A DNA stretch of 5,546 nucleotides from assembly GCA_036745495.1 (NCBI GenBank), contig DAIOGA010000038.1, positions 1-5,546 of the forward strand, in the 5' to 3' direction. Each line of letters starts with the position of its first letter. Within the stretch, counting starts at the first letter, position 1. This document shows positions 1 through 5,270 of this stretch, in pieces. Source of the stretch: Methylopumilus sp036745495. Its GTDB lineage: Bacteria > Pseudomonadota > Gammaproteobacteria > Burkholderiales > Methylophilaceae. The translations under genes were made by a program, and so were the position numbers. Under the pieces are notes generated by a model, which was given only the letters and a program-made list of their open reading frames with translations, made no database searches and had not been told where the DNA came from.

Positions 1-129
1 CGTCAGCAATCAAAGAGATTTAATTACAAAAAAATAACGTTTGCTTACACACCCCTATTCCACTCCTGCTAATTTTGAAGGAACCAAACCCTCTACAACC
101 CCCACAAATACTGTAAAATATCCCATATT
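1..129. other. Sequence upstream of the tRNA fragment, no gene recognised
   Basis: This edge segment holds no gene I can support. Short open frames run in from the left edge and stop within the first 75 bases (stops at 21-23, 35-37 and 70-72 in the three plus frames). One may be the last codons of a gene outside the window, but nothing decides which. Bases 84-106 are rich in C and A. A TAAAAT hexamer at 114-119, just before the tRNA fragment, could be an old -10 element. No matching -35 lies at the right distance, so I do not call a promoter. Confidence 0.4.
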
Positions 130-167
130 GGGGGATTAGCTCAGTTGGTAGAGCAGCGGACTCTTAA
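130..167 (+). pseudogene. 5' half of a tRNA-Lys(CTT) gene, truncated after the anticodon loop
   Basis: The first half of a bacterial tRNA can be read without error. It has a 7-base acceptor strand GGGGGAT (130-136), TA, a D arm with stem GCTC/GAGC and loop AGTTGGTA (139-154), A, a 5' anticodon strand GCGGA (156-160) and a loop CTCTTAA (161-167) with anticodon CTT, which reads AAG (Lys). The next five bases should be TCCGC to close the anticodon stem, but the sequence continues CATCA. No T arm of the GGTTCGA type and no ATCCCCC acceptor partner follow anywhere in the next 200 bases. The gene is therefore broken and cannot give a working tRNA. The break falls exactly at the anticodon loop, a usual crossover region for tyrosine recombinases. 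A remnant of integration or rearrangement is likely, and a chimeric assembly junction is the alternative. Confidence 0.75.
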
Positions 168-168
168 C

Positions 169-325
169 ATCACCGGCCTGAAAGAGTTACCACCCTAGCC
201 GACCCTAGATCTTGGAATATCTCGAATTTAATCCTGAAAGTTTTCTGCTTGCACACCGATGCGCAGTTTTGAAAAGTCGCTTTAAACGACTTTTTGAAAA
301 TAGTCCTTTTGAAGCGACTCATTAA
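169..325 (+). pseudogene. Possible decayed 3' end of an unidentified protein gene
   Basis: Bases 209-325 form an uninterrupted frame of 38 codons ending in TAA. Its product reads like a genuine protein C-terminus: ILEYLEFNPESF, then LLAHRCAVLKSRF, then KRLFENSPFEATH. A TAG at 206-208 closes this frame on its left. In the frame one base away, 169-195 reads ITGLKELPP before a TAG at 196-198. The heptamer ACCCTAG occurs at 192-198 and again at 202-208, a 10-bp direct repeat. Removing one copy would place the two segments in one frame, still with one TAG between them. A TTG at 212 could start a 37-residue peptide, but no ribosome binding site precedes it. I do not recognise the family. A hairpin at 272-294 overlaps the stretch, so the coding-like look could be partly chance. 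Confidence 0.3.
272..295 (-). terminator. Probable intrinsic terminator of the Anbu operon
   Basis: AAAAGTCG (272-279) and CGACTTTT (287-294) are perfect inverted repeats of 8 bp around a 7-base loop. The hairpin lies about 46 bp downstream of the Anbu stop codon, with the A/T tracts paired at the base as in many bidirectional terminators. The GC core is only 4 bp, so it may be weak. Part of the left arm, AGTCGCTT (275-282), can pair instead with AAGCGACT at 312-319, giving an alternative, longer-looped hairpin. Function is inferred from position and structure only. Confidence 0.45.
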
Positions 326-340
326 AAAATACGGAAAGTT

Positions 341-1072
341 TTAAAACCAGTTTGGGTTTTTTAAGCTTGTAAAAACTTTTTTAAGTCCAGCTGACCATTC
401 TTGCCTTAATTGAATAAAGTAAGGATCATTATCAGTAATACGTTTTTTGTTTTTTGAGGTGAAGCTATTTATTTTATAAAGAAGTAGATCTATTGGCGCT
501 GCCACAGAAATATTACTTCTGATGGTTGAATCAAAAGATACAAGCAAACATTTCACTACATCCATCATTTTAGAATCATGTTTTACAACTCGATCAATAA
601 TAGGCTTTCCGTACTTTGTTTCACCAATTTGAAAGTAAGGAGTTTCAGGGCATGTTTCAATAAAATTCCCTGCAGCATAAACATTAAATAATCTTGGCTT
701 TTCACCTTTAATTTGACCGCCAACTAAAATTGTTGCATTAAATTCAATATTTTGACTTTTAAGATGCTTAGCATCGCGCTCATAAGCTAGGCGCATTTCC
801 TCCCCTACCAATTCAGCAGCATCAAACATACTCACTACATTATTGATGTGTTTTGATTTGCCTTTTTTTAAAGTATTAGCTTTAAGGGCATTCACGACAG
901 ACTGTGTAATCGCTAAATTACCTGCCGTGAGTAAAACAATTACTCTTTTATTTTTTACTTCAAAAATGTGCATCTTGGGAACAATAGCAACCTGATCAAC
1001 ACCCGCATTTGTTCTGGTATCTGATGCGAAGACTAGGCCTTCATTTAATAATAGGCCTACGCAATAGGTCAT
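341..1072 (-). CDS. anbu: Anbu, proteasome/HslV-like threonine peptidase beta-subunit homologue
   Basis: This is an N-terminal-nucleophile hydrolase of the 20S proteasome/HslV superfamily, Anbu (ancestral beta subunit) branch, cytoplasmic; known members self-assemble into open helical or ring-like oligomers. The protein has 243 residues, the normal Anbu length. It begins Met-Thr, so removal of the initiator Met exposes Thr as the nucleophile. The hallmark FASDTRTNAGVD at residues 15-26 supplies Asp18, and Lys33 follows in IVPKMHIF; after processing these match the catalytic Thr1/Asp17/Lys32 set. The strand LLTAGNLA (47-54) and the C-terminal NPNWF are also typical. The start is secure: AAAGGA at 1079-1084 lies 6 bases before the ATG. 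Anbu is the last gene of the operon, 19 bp after the transglutaminase-like gene. The physiological substrate is unknown, and no unfoldase partner is encoded in the window, so folded proteins are unlikely substrates. Confidence 0.93.
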   Translation of the reverse strand: MTYCVGLLLNEGLVFASDTRTNAGVDQVAIVPKMHIFEVKNKRVIVLLTAGNLAITQSVVNALKANTLKKGKSKHINNVVSMFDAAELVGEEMRLAYERDAKHLKSQNIEFNATILVGGQIKGEKPRLFNVYAAGNFIETCPETPYFQIGETKYGKPIIDRVVKHDSKMMDVVKCLLVSFDSTIRSNISVAAPIDLLLYKINSFTSKNKKRITDNDPYFIQLRQEWSAGLKKVFTSLKNPNWF

Positions 1073-1078
1073 ATGATT

Positions 1079-1084
1079 TCCTTT
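1079..1084 (-). promoter_or_regulatory. Ribosome binding site of Anbu
   Basis: On the minus strand AAAGGA lies 6 bases upstream of the Anbu ATG. It is the strongest Shine-Dalgarno sequence in the operon and directly abuts the TAA repeat that ends the preceding gene. Confidence 0.7.
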
Positions 1085-1109
1085 ATTATTATTATTGTTG
1101 CTGCTGCTG
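1083..1109 (-). repeat. Trinucleotide NAR repeat spanning a stop codon
   Basis: Read on the minus strand, nine consecutive codons of one pattern occur: CAG three times, CAA twice, then TAA four times. They encode the last five Gln residues of the transglutaminase-like protein, its stop codon and three further in-frame stops. The tract ends in the Anbu ribosome binding site. It is a short-repeat tract that could gain or lose triplets by replication slippage, changing the Gln tail length or the distance between the two genes without shifting frame. Confidence 0.75.
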
Positions 1110-1952
1110 AGTAGCTTGAATTATAAGCTCAGATTTATCTATTTTTTTTCTTTTATCAATAGGTGTATTTGATTGATTAATAATAACACTAGAAGCCATA
1201 CCTTCGACACCACCTCCTAATCTGACACCTACTACAGGACTTGCCGACTTATAATCTAGCCCTACAGCTAACCTTACATATAAATCATTCACGCGACATC
1301 CATTAGAAACATCAAAACTTTGCCATCCTAAATTTTCAAACCAAACATCTGCCCATGCGTGAGACTGCATCAAATGACCATCTTCTGTAAACATGTATCC
1401 ACTCACATATCGAGCTGGGAGATTAAGCTCATGGCAACAAGCAATAAAAATATGTGCGTGGTCTTGGCATACACCTTTTTTTAATTGGAATGCTTCTGCA
1501 GCTGTAGTTGTTACTCTCGTTGCACCTTTTATGTATTCAACCTGATTAAGTATTTCATGCATCATCTTCTCAACTAATTCATTTTGCTTATCAGTTGAAG
1601 TTTTAAACTTATGAGCAAATCGACTTAATTTTGTGTTTGCTTCTGTAAGTTTGGTATTTCGCAAAAATATTGGCAACGGCAAGCGATCTTGATCATTTTT
1701 TTTATCTAATCCTGTTTCGACTTCACCCATTGCAACTATATCAATCTCTTGGTGTAGCTCATTTACAATTAAACGATGACTAATATTTTTATAAGCATCT
1801 TGAAATTGATGTAAATCACCCTTAACTTTAATATCCCACCGTCTCACATATTGTCCAAATTCGCTATTAGGTGTTAGGCGAAGGTGTTGTATGGTGTAAT
1901 TTACAAAATCGCTATAACTATAGTGTGTATGATGTTCTATTTTAAGTAGCAT
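1092..1952 (-). CDS. Transglutaminase-like cysteine peptidase/transferase with bacterial N-terminal domain
   Basis: This is a papain-fold transglutaminase-like protein, expected to hydrolyse or transfer acyl groups at amide bonds; it has no signal peptide, so it is cytoplasmic. Residues 1 to about 80 form the bacterial transglutaminase N-terminal beta domain (starting LLKIEHHTHYSYSDFV). The catalytic domain covers about 120-235. The triad is visible: Cys162 in KGVCQDHAH, His198 in QSHAWADVW and Asp214 in SFDVSNG. The glycine-rich VRLGGGVEG (243-251) is typical of the C-terminal end of the fold. The last 26 residues or so form a charged tail ending in five Gln, which looks longer than usual for the family. 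The start ATG lies 2 bp after the alpha-E stop and has no good Shine-Dalgarno, so translation is probably coupled. The substrate is unknown; peptidase is as likely as cross-linking. Confidence 0.92.
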   Translation of the reverse strand: MLLKIEHHTHYSYSDFVNYTIQHLRLTPNSEFGQYVRRWDIKVKGDLHQFQDAYKNISHRLIVNELHQEIDIVAMGEVETGLDKKNDQDRLPLPIFLRNTKLTEANTKLSRFAHKFKTSTDKQNELVEKMMHEILNQVEYIKGATRVTTTAAEAFQLKKGVCQDHAHIFIACCHELNLPARYVSGYMFTEDGHLMQSHAWADVWFENLGWQSFDVSNGCRVNDLYVRLAVGLDYKSASPVVGVRLGGGVEGMASSVIINQSNTPIDKRKKIDKSELIIQATQQQQQ

Positions 1953-1954
1953 AA

Positions 1955-2899
1955 TTAGTAAGTTGCACTTAGAAAGTGTTTATGAATTTCTTGCCCAATT
2001 AAATCATTAGACTTAATAAAATCACTTAAAAATTCATGTAAGCCATACTGAAAAATATCTTTAATTTTGCCGTAATGAAGTCTAGCGTGAATCTCACCTG
2101 CAAGTCTAAATGCTTCATTGTTTTTAGATTTAGATAGCGCTTCTAGAATGAGAATAATTTCGTCAAAACAAGCATGAAGAGATCTTGGCATGTCACATCT
2201 TAAGATTAGTAATTCAGCTACACGCCATGGCTCGATCGTATCATTAAATATTTTTTGGTAAGCTTGAAGTGCAGAGACTGATCTTAATACAGAGCTCCAT
2301 TCGTAATAATCTACAGCACCTCCTACTTCTTGGCCACTAGGTAAAAGTAAATGATATTTCACATCTAACAAACGCGCTGTATTATCAGCACGCTCAATAA
2401 ATGTGCCAAGCCTCACAAAATTAAAAGCATCATCTCGTAACATAGTTCCGAAACAAACACCTCTAAATAAATGCGATCTTGTTTTTACCCAATCACAAAA
2501 TTCTCGCAATCCTTTTTTAGAAAAATCCTGCTTATGAAATTGACTAAACTCTAACCAAATAGAATTAATGCTCTCCCAAGTTTCTGAAGTCATAGTGACT
2601 CTTACAGCGTGTGCATTCTCTCGAGCATATTTAAGTGCAGAATAAATACTTGAGGGATTTCTTTGGTCCATCGCCAAATAATTAATCACATTAGCTGCAG
2701 TAACTTCACCAATATCTCTTTCATATATTTCTGTAGTGCCTGATATTTCTAAGGCGGGTGACCAAAACATAGACTCCGTAATATCTTCATTGGGCACTAA
2801 TGACATGTTATAAGTCACATCAAGTGTACGTGCCATATTTTCTGCACGCTCAATATATCTTGCCATCCAATAGAGATGATCTGCGGTTCGGCTAAGCAT
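1955..2899 (-). CDS. Alpha-E domain protein (formerly DUF403)
   Basis: This 314-residue all-helical protein matches the alpha-E family in length and opening sequence (MLSRTADHLYWMARYIERAEN). The family is found almost only beside circularly permuted ATP-grasp and transglutaminase-like genes; its activity is unknown and no catalytic residues are assigned. An internal duplication is visible: YIERAENMARTLDV at residues 15-28 recurs as FIERADNTARLLDV at 167-180, so the protein may consist of two related helical halves. No signal peptide or membrane segment is seen. Its ATG lies inside the end of the ATP-grasp gene (8-base overlap, 2892-2899), and only a weak AAAAGAA-type ribosome site precedes it, so translational coupling is likely. 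It may be a scaffold or regulatory partner of the ATP-grasp ligase; that is inference from context. Confidence 0.93.
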   Translation of the reverse strand: MLSRTADHLYWMARYIERAENMARTLDVTYNMSLVPNEDITESMFWSPALEISGTTEIYERDIGEVTAANVINYLAMDQRNPSSIYSALKYARENAHAVRVTMTSETWESINSIWLEFSQFHKQDFSKKGLREFCDWVKTRSHLFRGVCFGTMLRDDAFNFVRLGTFIERADNTARLLDVKYHLLLPSGQEVGGAVDYYEWSSVLRSVSALQAYQKIFNDTIEPWRVAELLILRCDMPRSLHACFDEIILILEALSKSKNNEAFRLAGEIHARLHYGKIKDIFQYGLHEFLSDFIKSNDLIGQEIHKHFLSATY

Positions 2900-4322
2900 G
2901 ATGGTTCTTTTCTAAAATCCATGTGTCTTTTGTGCCACCACCTTGAGAAGAATTCACTACCAGCGATCCTTTCTTTAAAGCAACTCGGCATAACCCACCC
3001 GGAACTACACTTGTCTCTTTACCTGATAAAACAAAAGGTCTTAAATCTACATGCCTTGAATCAATGCTTTCATCAATTAATGTAGGGCACTGAGAAAGAG
3101 ATAAAGTAGGTTGGGCAATATAGTTATTTGGATTTTTTAAAATAACTTCACGGAATGTTTCAATTTCTTTTTTAGTTGAGGTTGGTCCTACAAGCATACC
3201 GTAACCCCCTGAGCCTTGAACCTCTTTAACAACTAACTCATTTAAATTCGCGAGAGCATATTTCAAATCGTCCTCTTTACTTAAATCATAAGTGGGGACA
3301 TTTTCCAAAATAGGTTTTTCATTTAAATAAAATTCGATCATCTTAGGAACATACATATAAGTTGCTTTGTCATCCGCAACCCCTGTTCCAATAGCATTAG
3401 CTAAAGTCACGCCACCTTCGCGATAAACAGAAAGTAATCCGGGTACACCTAACATTGATCCTTCATTAAAAGCTAAAGGATCAATAAAATCATCGTCAAT
3501 ACGTCGATAAATAACATCTACTCTTCTTGGGCCTTCAGTTGTTTTCATATAAACCGCGTTCTTGCTAACAAAAAGATCTTTTCCTTCTACAAGCTCAACA
3601 CCCATCTGCTGAGCAATAAATGCATGCTCGAAATAAGCACTGTTATATGCACCTGGTGTTAAAAGAACTACTGTGGGCTCTTCTAAACCGCCTTGCGCGA
3701 CAGAGCGTAAATTATTTAATAAGACTTGTGGGTAGTGTTCTACAGGAGCTACTGAATAACGACGAAATAACTCTGGAAATAATCGCATCATCATTTTTCT
3801 GTTCTCAAGCATATAAGAGACGCCTGATGGCGTTCTTAAGTTATCTTCGAGAACATAAAATTGTGATTCATCTGTTCTTACAATATCGATTCCAGCAATA
3901 TGCGCATAAATTTGGTTAGGTACATCAACACCAAACATTTCGGGACGATATTGTGAATTTTGCAATAAAGATTGAGGGAGCAATCCCTCTTTAATAATAA
4001 GCTGATCATGATAAATATCATGCAAAAACATATTCAATGCTTTTACACGCTGAACTGTGCCTTTAGAAATAAAATCCCATTCTTGAGAAGAAAGAAGTCT
4101 TGGAATGATATCAAAAGGAATTAATCGCTCAGCACCATCAGTTTCGCCATAAACGTTGAATGTAATTCCGACTCGACGAAAAAGTAATTCTGCTTCCTGA
4201 TTTTTACTTTTAAGTTGTGTGTTTGAAGTGTCTTTGAGCCACTGACTGTAAGCCGAATAGATGCTCCTTATTTGATCCTTACCTAAGGCCATTTCATCAA
4301 AATATGTATTTGTTTTTGCCAT
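2892..4322 (-). CDS. Circularly permuted ATP-grasp protein (formerly DUF404/DUF407)
   Basis: This is a 476-residue circularly permuted ATP-grasp protein of usual family length. ATP-grasp enzymes activate a carboxylate as acyl phosphate and join it to an amine, so this is a predicted amide- or peptide-bond ligase with unknown substrates. Conserved blocks in order: GITFNVYGE (52-60), LIPFDIIPR (67-75), LEDNLRTPSGVSYMLENR (158-175), LTPGAYNSAYFEH (221-233), VDVIYRRIDDDFIDPL (268-283), the nucleotide-binding loop VVKEVQGSGGYGMLVGP (364-380), DLRPFVLSG (426-434) and NSSQGGGTKDTWIL (457-470). The acidic, Arg and Lys positions needed for Mg-ATP binding appear intact. It has no signal peptide. The ATG at 4322 has AGGG (4329-4332) 6 bases upstream. 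It is the first gene of the operon, about 87 bp downstream of the predicted sigma-54 start site. Confidence 0.94.
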   Translation of the reverse strand: MAKTNTYFDEMALGKDQIRSIYSAYSQWLKDTSNTQLKSKNQEAELLFRRVGITFNVYGETDGAERLIPFDIIPRLLSSQEWDFISKGTVQRVKALNMFLHDIYHDQLIIKEGLLPQSLLQNSQYRPEMFGVDVPNQIYAHIAGIDIVRTDESQFYVLEDNLRTPSGVSYMLENRKMMMRLFPELFRRYSVAPVEHYPQVLLNNLRSVAQGGLEEPTVVLLTPGAYNSAYFEHAFIAQQMGVELVEGKDLFVSKNAVYMKTTEGPRRVDVIYRRIDDDFIDPLAFNEGSMLGVPGLLSVYREGGVTLANAIGTGVADDKATYMYVPKMIEFYLNEKPILENVPTYDLSKEDDLKYALANLNELVVKEVQGSGGYGMLVGPTSTKKEIETFREVILKNPNNYIAQPTLSLSQCPTLIDESIDSRHVDLRPFVLSGKETSVVPGGLCRVALKKGSLVVNSSQGGGTKDTWILEKNHHA

Positions 4323-4330
4323 TTAACGCC

Positions 4331-4379
4331 CTAAAAGGATGCATTCTCTATATTTGAATCTGAAAAGTGCTTCTTTTAG
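4331..4379 (-). promoter_or_regulatory. Leader inverted repeat overlapping the ribosome binding site
   Basis: In the leader of the operon transcript CTAAAAG (4373-4379) and CTTTTAG (4331-4337) are perfect 7-base inverted repeats about 35 bases apart. The downstream arm takes in the A and first G of the AGGG Shine-Dalgarno of the ATP-grasp gene, so pairing would partly hide it. The stem is AU-rich with a large loop and could be chance. Confidence 0.25.
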
Positions 4380-4380
4380 C

Positions 4381-4442
4381 CCATTATTGGTGAAAAAATG
4401 CACCTACAATACAAATAGAGCAAAAGTCATGCCAAATAATGG
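4381..4442. repeat. Inverted repeat flanking the sigma-54 promoter
   Basis: CCATTATTGG (4381-4390) and CCAAATAATGG (4432-4442) are inverted copies differing by one extra base. The upstream arm runs into the GG of the -24 element, and the other arm lies in the transcribed leader. The arms are AT-rich apart from their ends. They could form a repressor site pair or a weak cruciform, or be chance. Confidence 0.3.
4419..4434 (-). promoter_or_regulatory. Sigma-54 (RpoN) promoter of the Anbu operon
   Basis: On the minus strand the sequence TGGCATG-ACTT-TTGCT matches the sigma-54 consensus TGGCACG-N4-TTGCW at all but one position. GG and GC are separated by exactly 10 bases, giving the invariant -24/-12 geometry. 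Transcription would start near 4409, leaving a leader of about 87 bases before the ATP-grasp ATG. Promoters of this class need an ATP-hydrolysing enhancer-binding activator. No comparably good sigma-70 promoter is apparent for this operon. Confidence 0.75.
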
Positions 4443-4490
4443 AGCCTAGACTAACCGAATTAATCAGATAAAAAACGATTTCTGAGTGAT

Positions 4491-4520
4491 TTGACACTTT
4501 GGAAAGTGGGTGCCAACATA
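4491..4520 (+). promoter_or_regulatory. Weak candidate sigma-70 promoter of the DUF2721 gene
   Basis: A perfect -35 hexamer TTGACA (4491-4496) faces the DUF2721 gene. At 17-18 bp spacing only poor -10 matches occur (CAACAT or AACATA, 4514-4520). The leader would be about 25 bases. The -35 overlaps the palindrome at 4495-4508, so activation of one gene may exclude polymerase from the other. Confidence 0.25.
4495..4508. promoter_or_regulatory. Candidate activator binding site (palindrome)
   Basis: CACTTT-GG-AAAGTG is a perfect dyad with 6-base arms. A wider, one-mismatch dyad surrounds it: TTGACAC at 4491-4497 and GTGCCAA at 4510-4516. Its centre lies about 90 bp upstream of the predicted sigma-54 start site, a usual distance for an enhancer-binding protein site. 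It does not match the NtrC pattern TGCACC-N-GGTGCA, so the activator cannot be named. It also overlaps a TTGACA that may be the -35 of the divergent gene and could act as its operator instead. Confidence 0.4.
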
Positions 4521-4549
4521 AAGCGATTTTGAAATGTTAAGAGGTTTAA

Positions 4550-4990
4550 ATGATTTTTCATACACTGCCTGATATTCAATCAGTATCTGAAGCCATTCAT
4601 GATGCAGTAGCACCTGTTTTTTTGATCACAGGTATCGGCTCAATACTTTCCGTCCTTGTAAATAGATTAGGTAGAGCTGTAGATCGGGCACGCATCATCA
4701 ATGACATGCCTTTGAAAGAAAAAAAAGCTTACTTCAATGAGCTCAACATTATTATTAGTCGAACCACTTGGATCAGAAGAGCAATTACTTTAATTACAAT
4801 TTCAGCTTTAAGTGTATGTATTTCAATTGGATCTCTTTTTGTTGAAGTTAACTTAGGCCTCAATCTTCCCAACGTCGTGACAATTATGTTTATCACAGCG
4901 ATGTCAGCACTGATTTTAGGTTTGCTTTGTTTTTTACGTGAAGTGATTCTTGCATCGCAAGAAGTGATAGCGCCAAATCGCCATCGTTAA
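4550..4990 (+). CDS. DUF2721 family membrane protein
   Basis: This 146-residue inner-membrane protein of unknown function matches the DUF2721 family in length and pattern. Three hydrophobic segments are visible at about residues 19-38, 76-98 and 107-130. Between the first and second lies a strongly basic, cytoplasm-facing stretch with the family signature VNRLGRAVDRAR (37-48) followed by a charged helix to about residue 78. The start is supported by GAGG at 4541-4544, 5 bases before the ATG; the protein has no cleavable signal peptide. It is transcribed divergently from the ATP-grasp gene across a 227-bp regulatory region, which gives no firm functional link to the operon. No catalytic motif is seen. 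Confidence 0.88.
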   Translation: MIFHTLPDIQSVSEAIHDAVAPVFLITGIGSILSVLVNRLGRAVDRARIINDMPLKEKKAYFNELNIIISRTTWIRRAITLITISALSVCISIGSLFVEVNLGLNLPNVVTIMFITAMSALILGLLCFLREVILASQEVIAPNRHR

Positions 4991-5004
4991 ATCAATACCT
5001 CGAT

Positions 5005-5026
5005 TTTTATTTATGGCCGAATAAAA
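5005..5026. terminator. Weak hairpin between convergent genes
   Basis: TTTTATT (5005-5011) and AATAAAA (5020-5026) form an all-AT stem around an 8-base loop TATGGCCG, 14 bases after the DUF2721 stop. It sits where the DUF2721 gene and the small minus-strand gene end toward each other and could act as a bidirectional terminator. With no GC in the stem it would be unstable. Confidence 0.2.
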
Positions 5027-5168
5027 TTTCGAAAAAGTAAATCGCAGGAATAATCAGTAGAAAGAAAATAAGAAGAAAAGAAAAAAGAAATCTTTTATCT
5101 TGGGACGAGAGTCTTAAAGGTAAATAGTCTTTAATAAATCTAATAATTATGTTTTTTAGCGAATGCAT
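5007..5168 (-). CDS. Small single-pass membrane protein, unrecognised
   Basis: From the ATG at 5168 this encodes 53 residues. An N-terminal amphipathic, basic part (MHSLKNIIIRFIKDYLPLR) is followed by SSQDKRF and one long hydrophobic segment, LFSFLLIFFLLIIPAIYFFEIL, at about residues 28-49, ending in FGHK. The pattern fits a small inner-membrane protein. I do not recognise a family. The frame stays open upstream to a TTG at 5210 (67 residues), but that start has no ribosome site; the ATG has only a weak AGAG about 8 bases upstream. A terminator at 5221-5259 separates it from the secreted-protein gene, so it would need its own promoter, which I cannot locate. It may be a real small gene or an AT-rich chance frame. 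Confidence 0.45.
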   Translation of the reverse strand: MHSLKNIIIRFIKDYLPLRLSSQDKRFLFSFLLIFFLLIIPAIYFFEILFGHK

Positions 5169-5220
5169 TGCTGACTCTAAACTTGCCCTAAATAAATGCA
5201 CTTGAACCAAATCAATGCAT

Positions 5221-5259
5221 AAAAATAATTAAGAGGGCGACTTAGGGGCACCCTCTTAA
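5221..5259 (-). terminator. Intrinsic terminator of the secreted-protein gene
   Basis: TTAAGAGGG (5229-5237) and CCCTCTTAA (5251-5259) form a perfect 9-bp stem around a 13-base loop. On the minus strand it is followed at once by a T-rich run, TTATTTTT (5221-5228). It lies 11 bases after the TAG of the small Ala-rich gene, a textbook position. Confidence 0.85.
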
Positions 5260-5270
5260 TTACAACTTCA

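Noticed and set aside
84..108. CCCCCACA upstream of the tRNA fragment as a displaced tRNA 3' end
   Set aside because: It resembles the expected acceptor partner only loosely, and no T arm with TTCGA can be built before it.
130..340. Group I intron splitting the tRNA at the anticodon loop
   Set aside because: Such introns do sit in anticodon loops, but no intron core motifs and no 3' tRNA half (T arm, ATCCCCC) follow.
343..360. AAAACC/GGTTTT hairpin at the end of Anbu as the terminator
   Set aside because: Only 6 bp with two GC pairs, overlapping the last codons and not followed by a T run on the minus strand; the hairpin at 272-295 is better.
2876..3085. Plus-strand open frame of 69 codons
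   Set aside because: It lies inside the ATP-grasp gene on the other strand, has no family resemblance, and the ATP-grasp frame fully explains the region.
3620..3919. Plus-strand open frame of 99 codons
   Set aside because: It is antisense to conserved ATP-grasp motifs and has unnatural composition; a shadow of the real gene.
4389..4404. GGTG-N8-CACC as an NtrC site
   Set aside because: The half-sites are in the opposite order to the NtrC consensus, and the site would lie in the transcribed leader, not upstream.
5007..5210. TTG start at 5210 for the small membrane protein
   Set aside because: No ribosome site precedes it, and the extra 14 residues add nothing recognisable; the ATG at 5168 is preferred.
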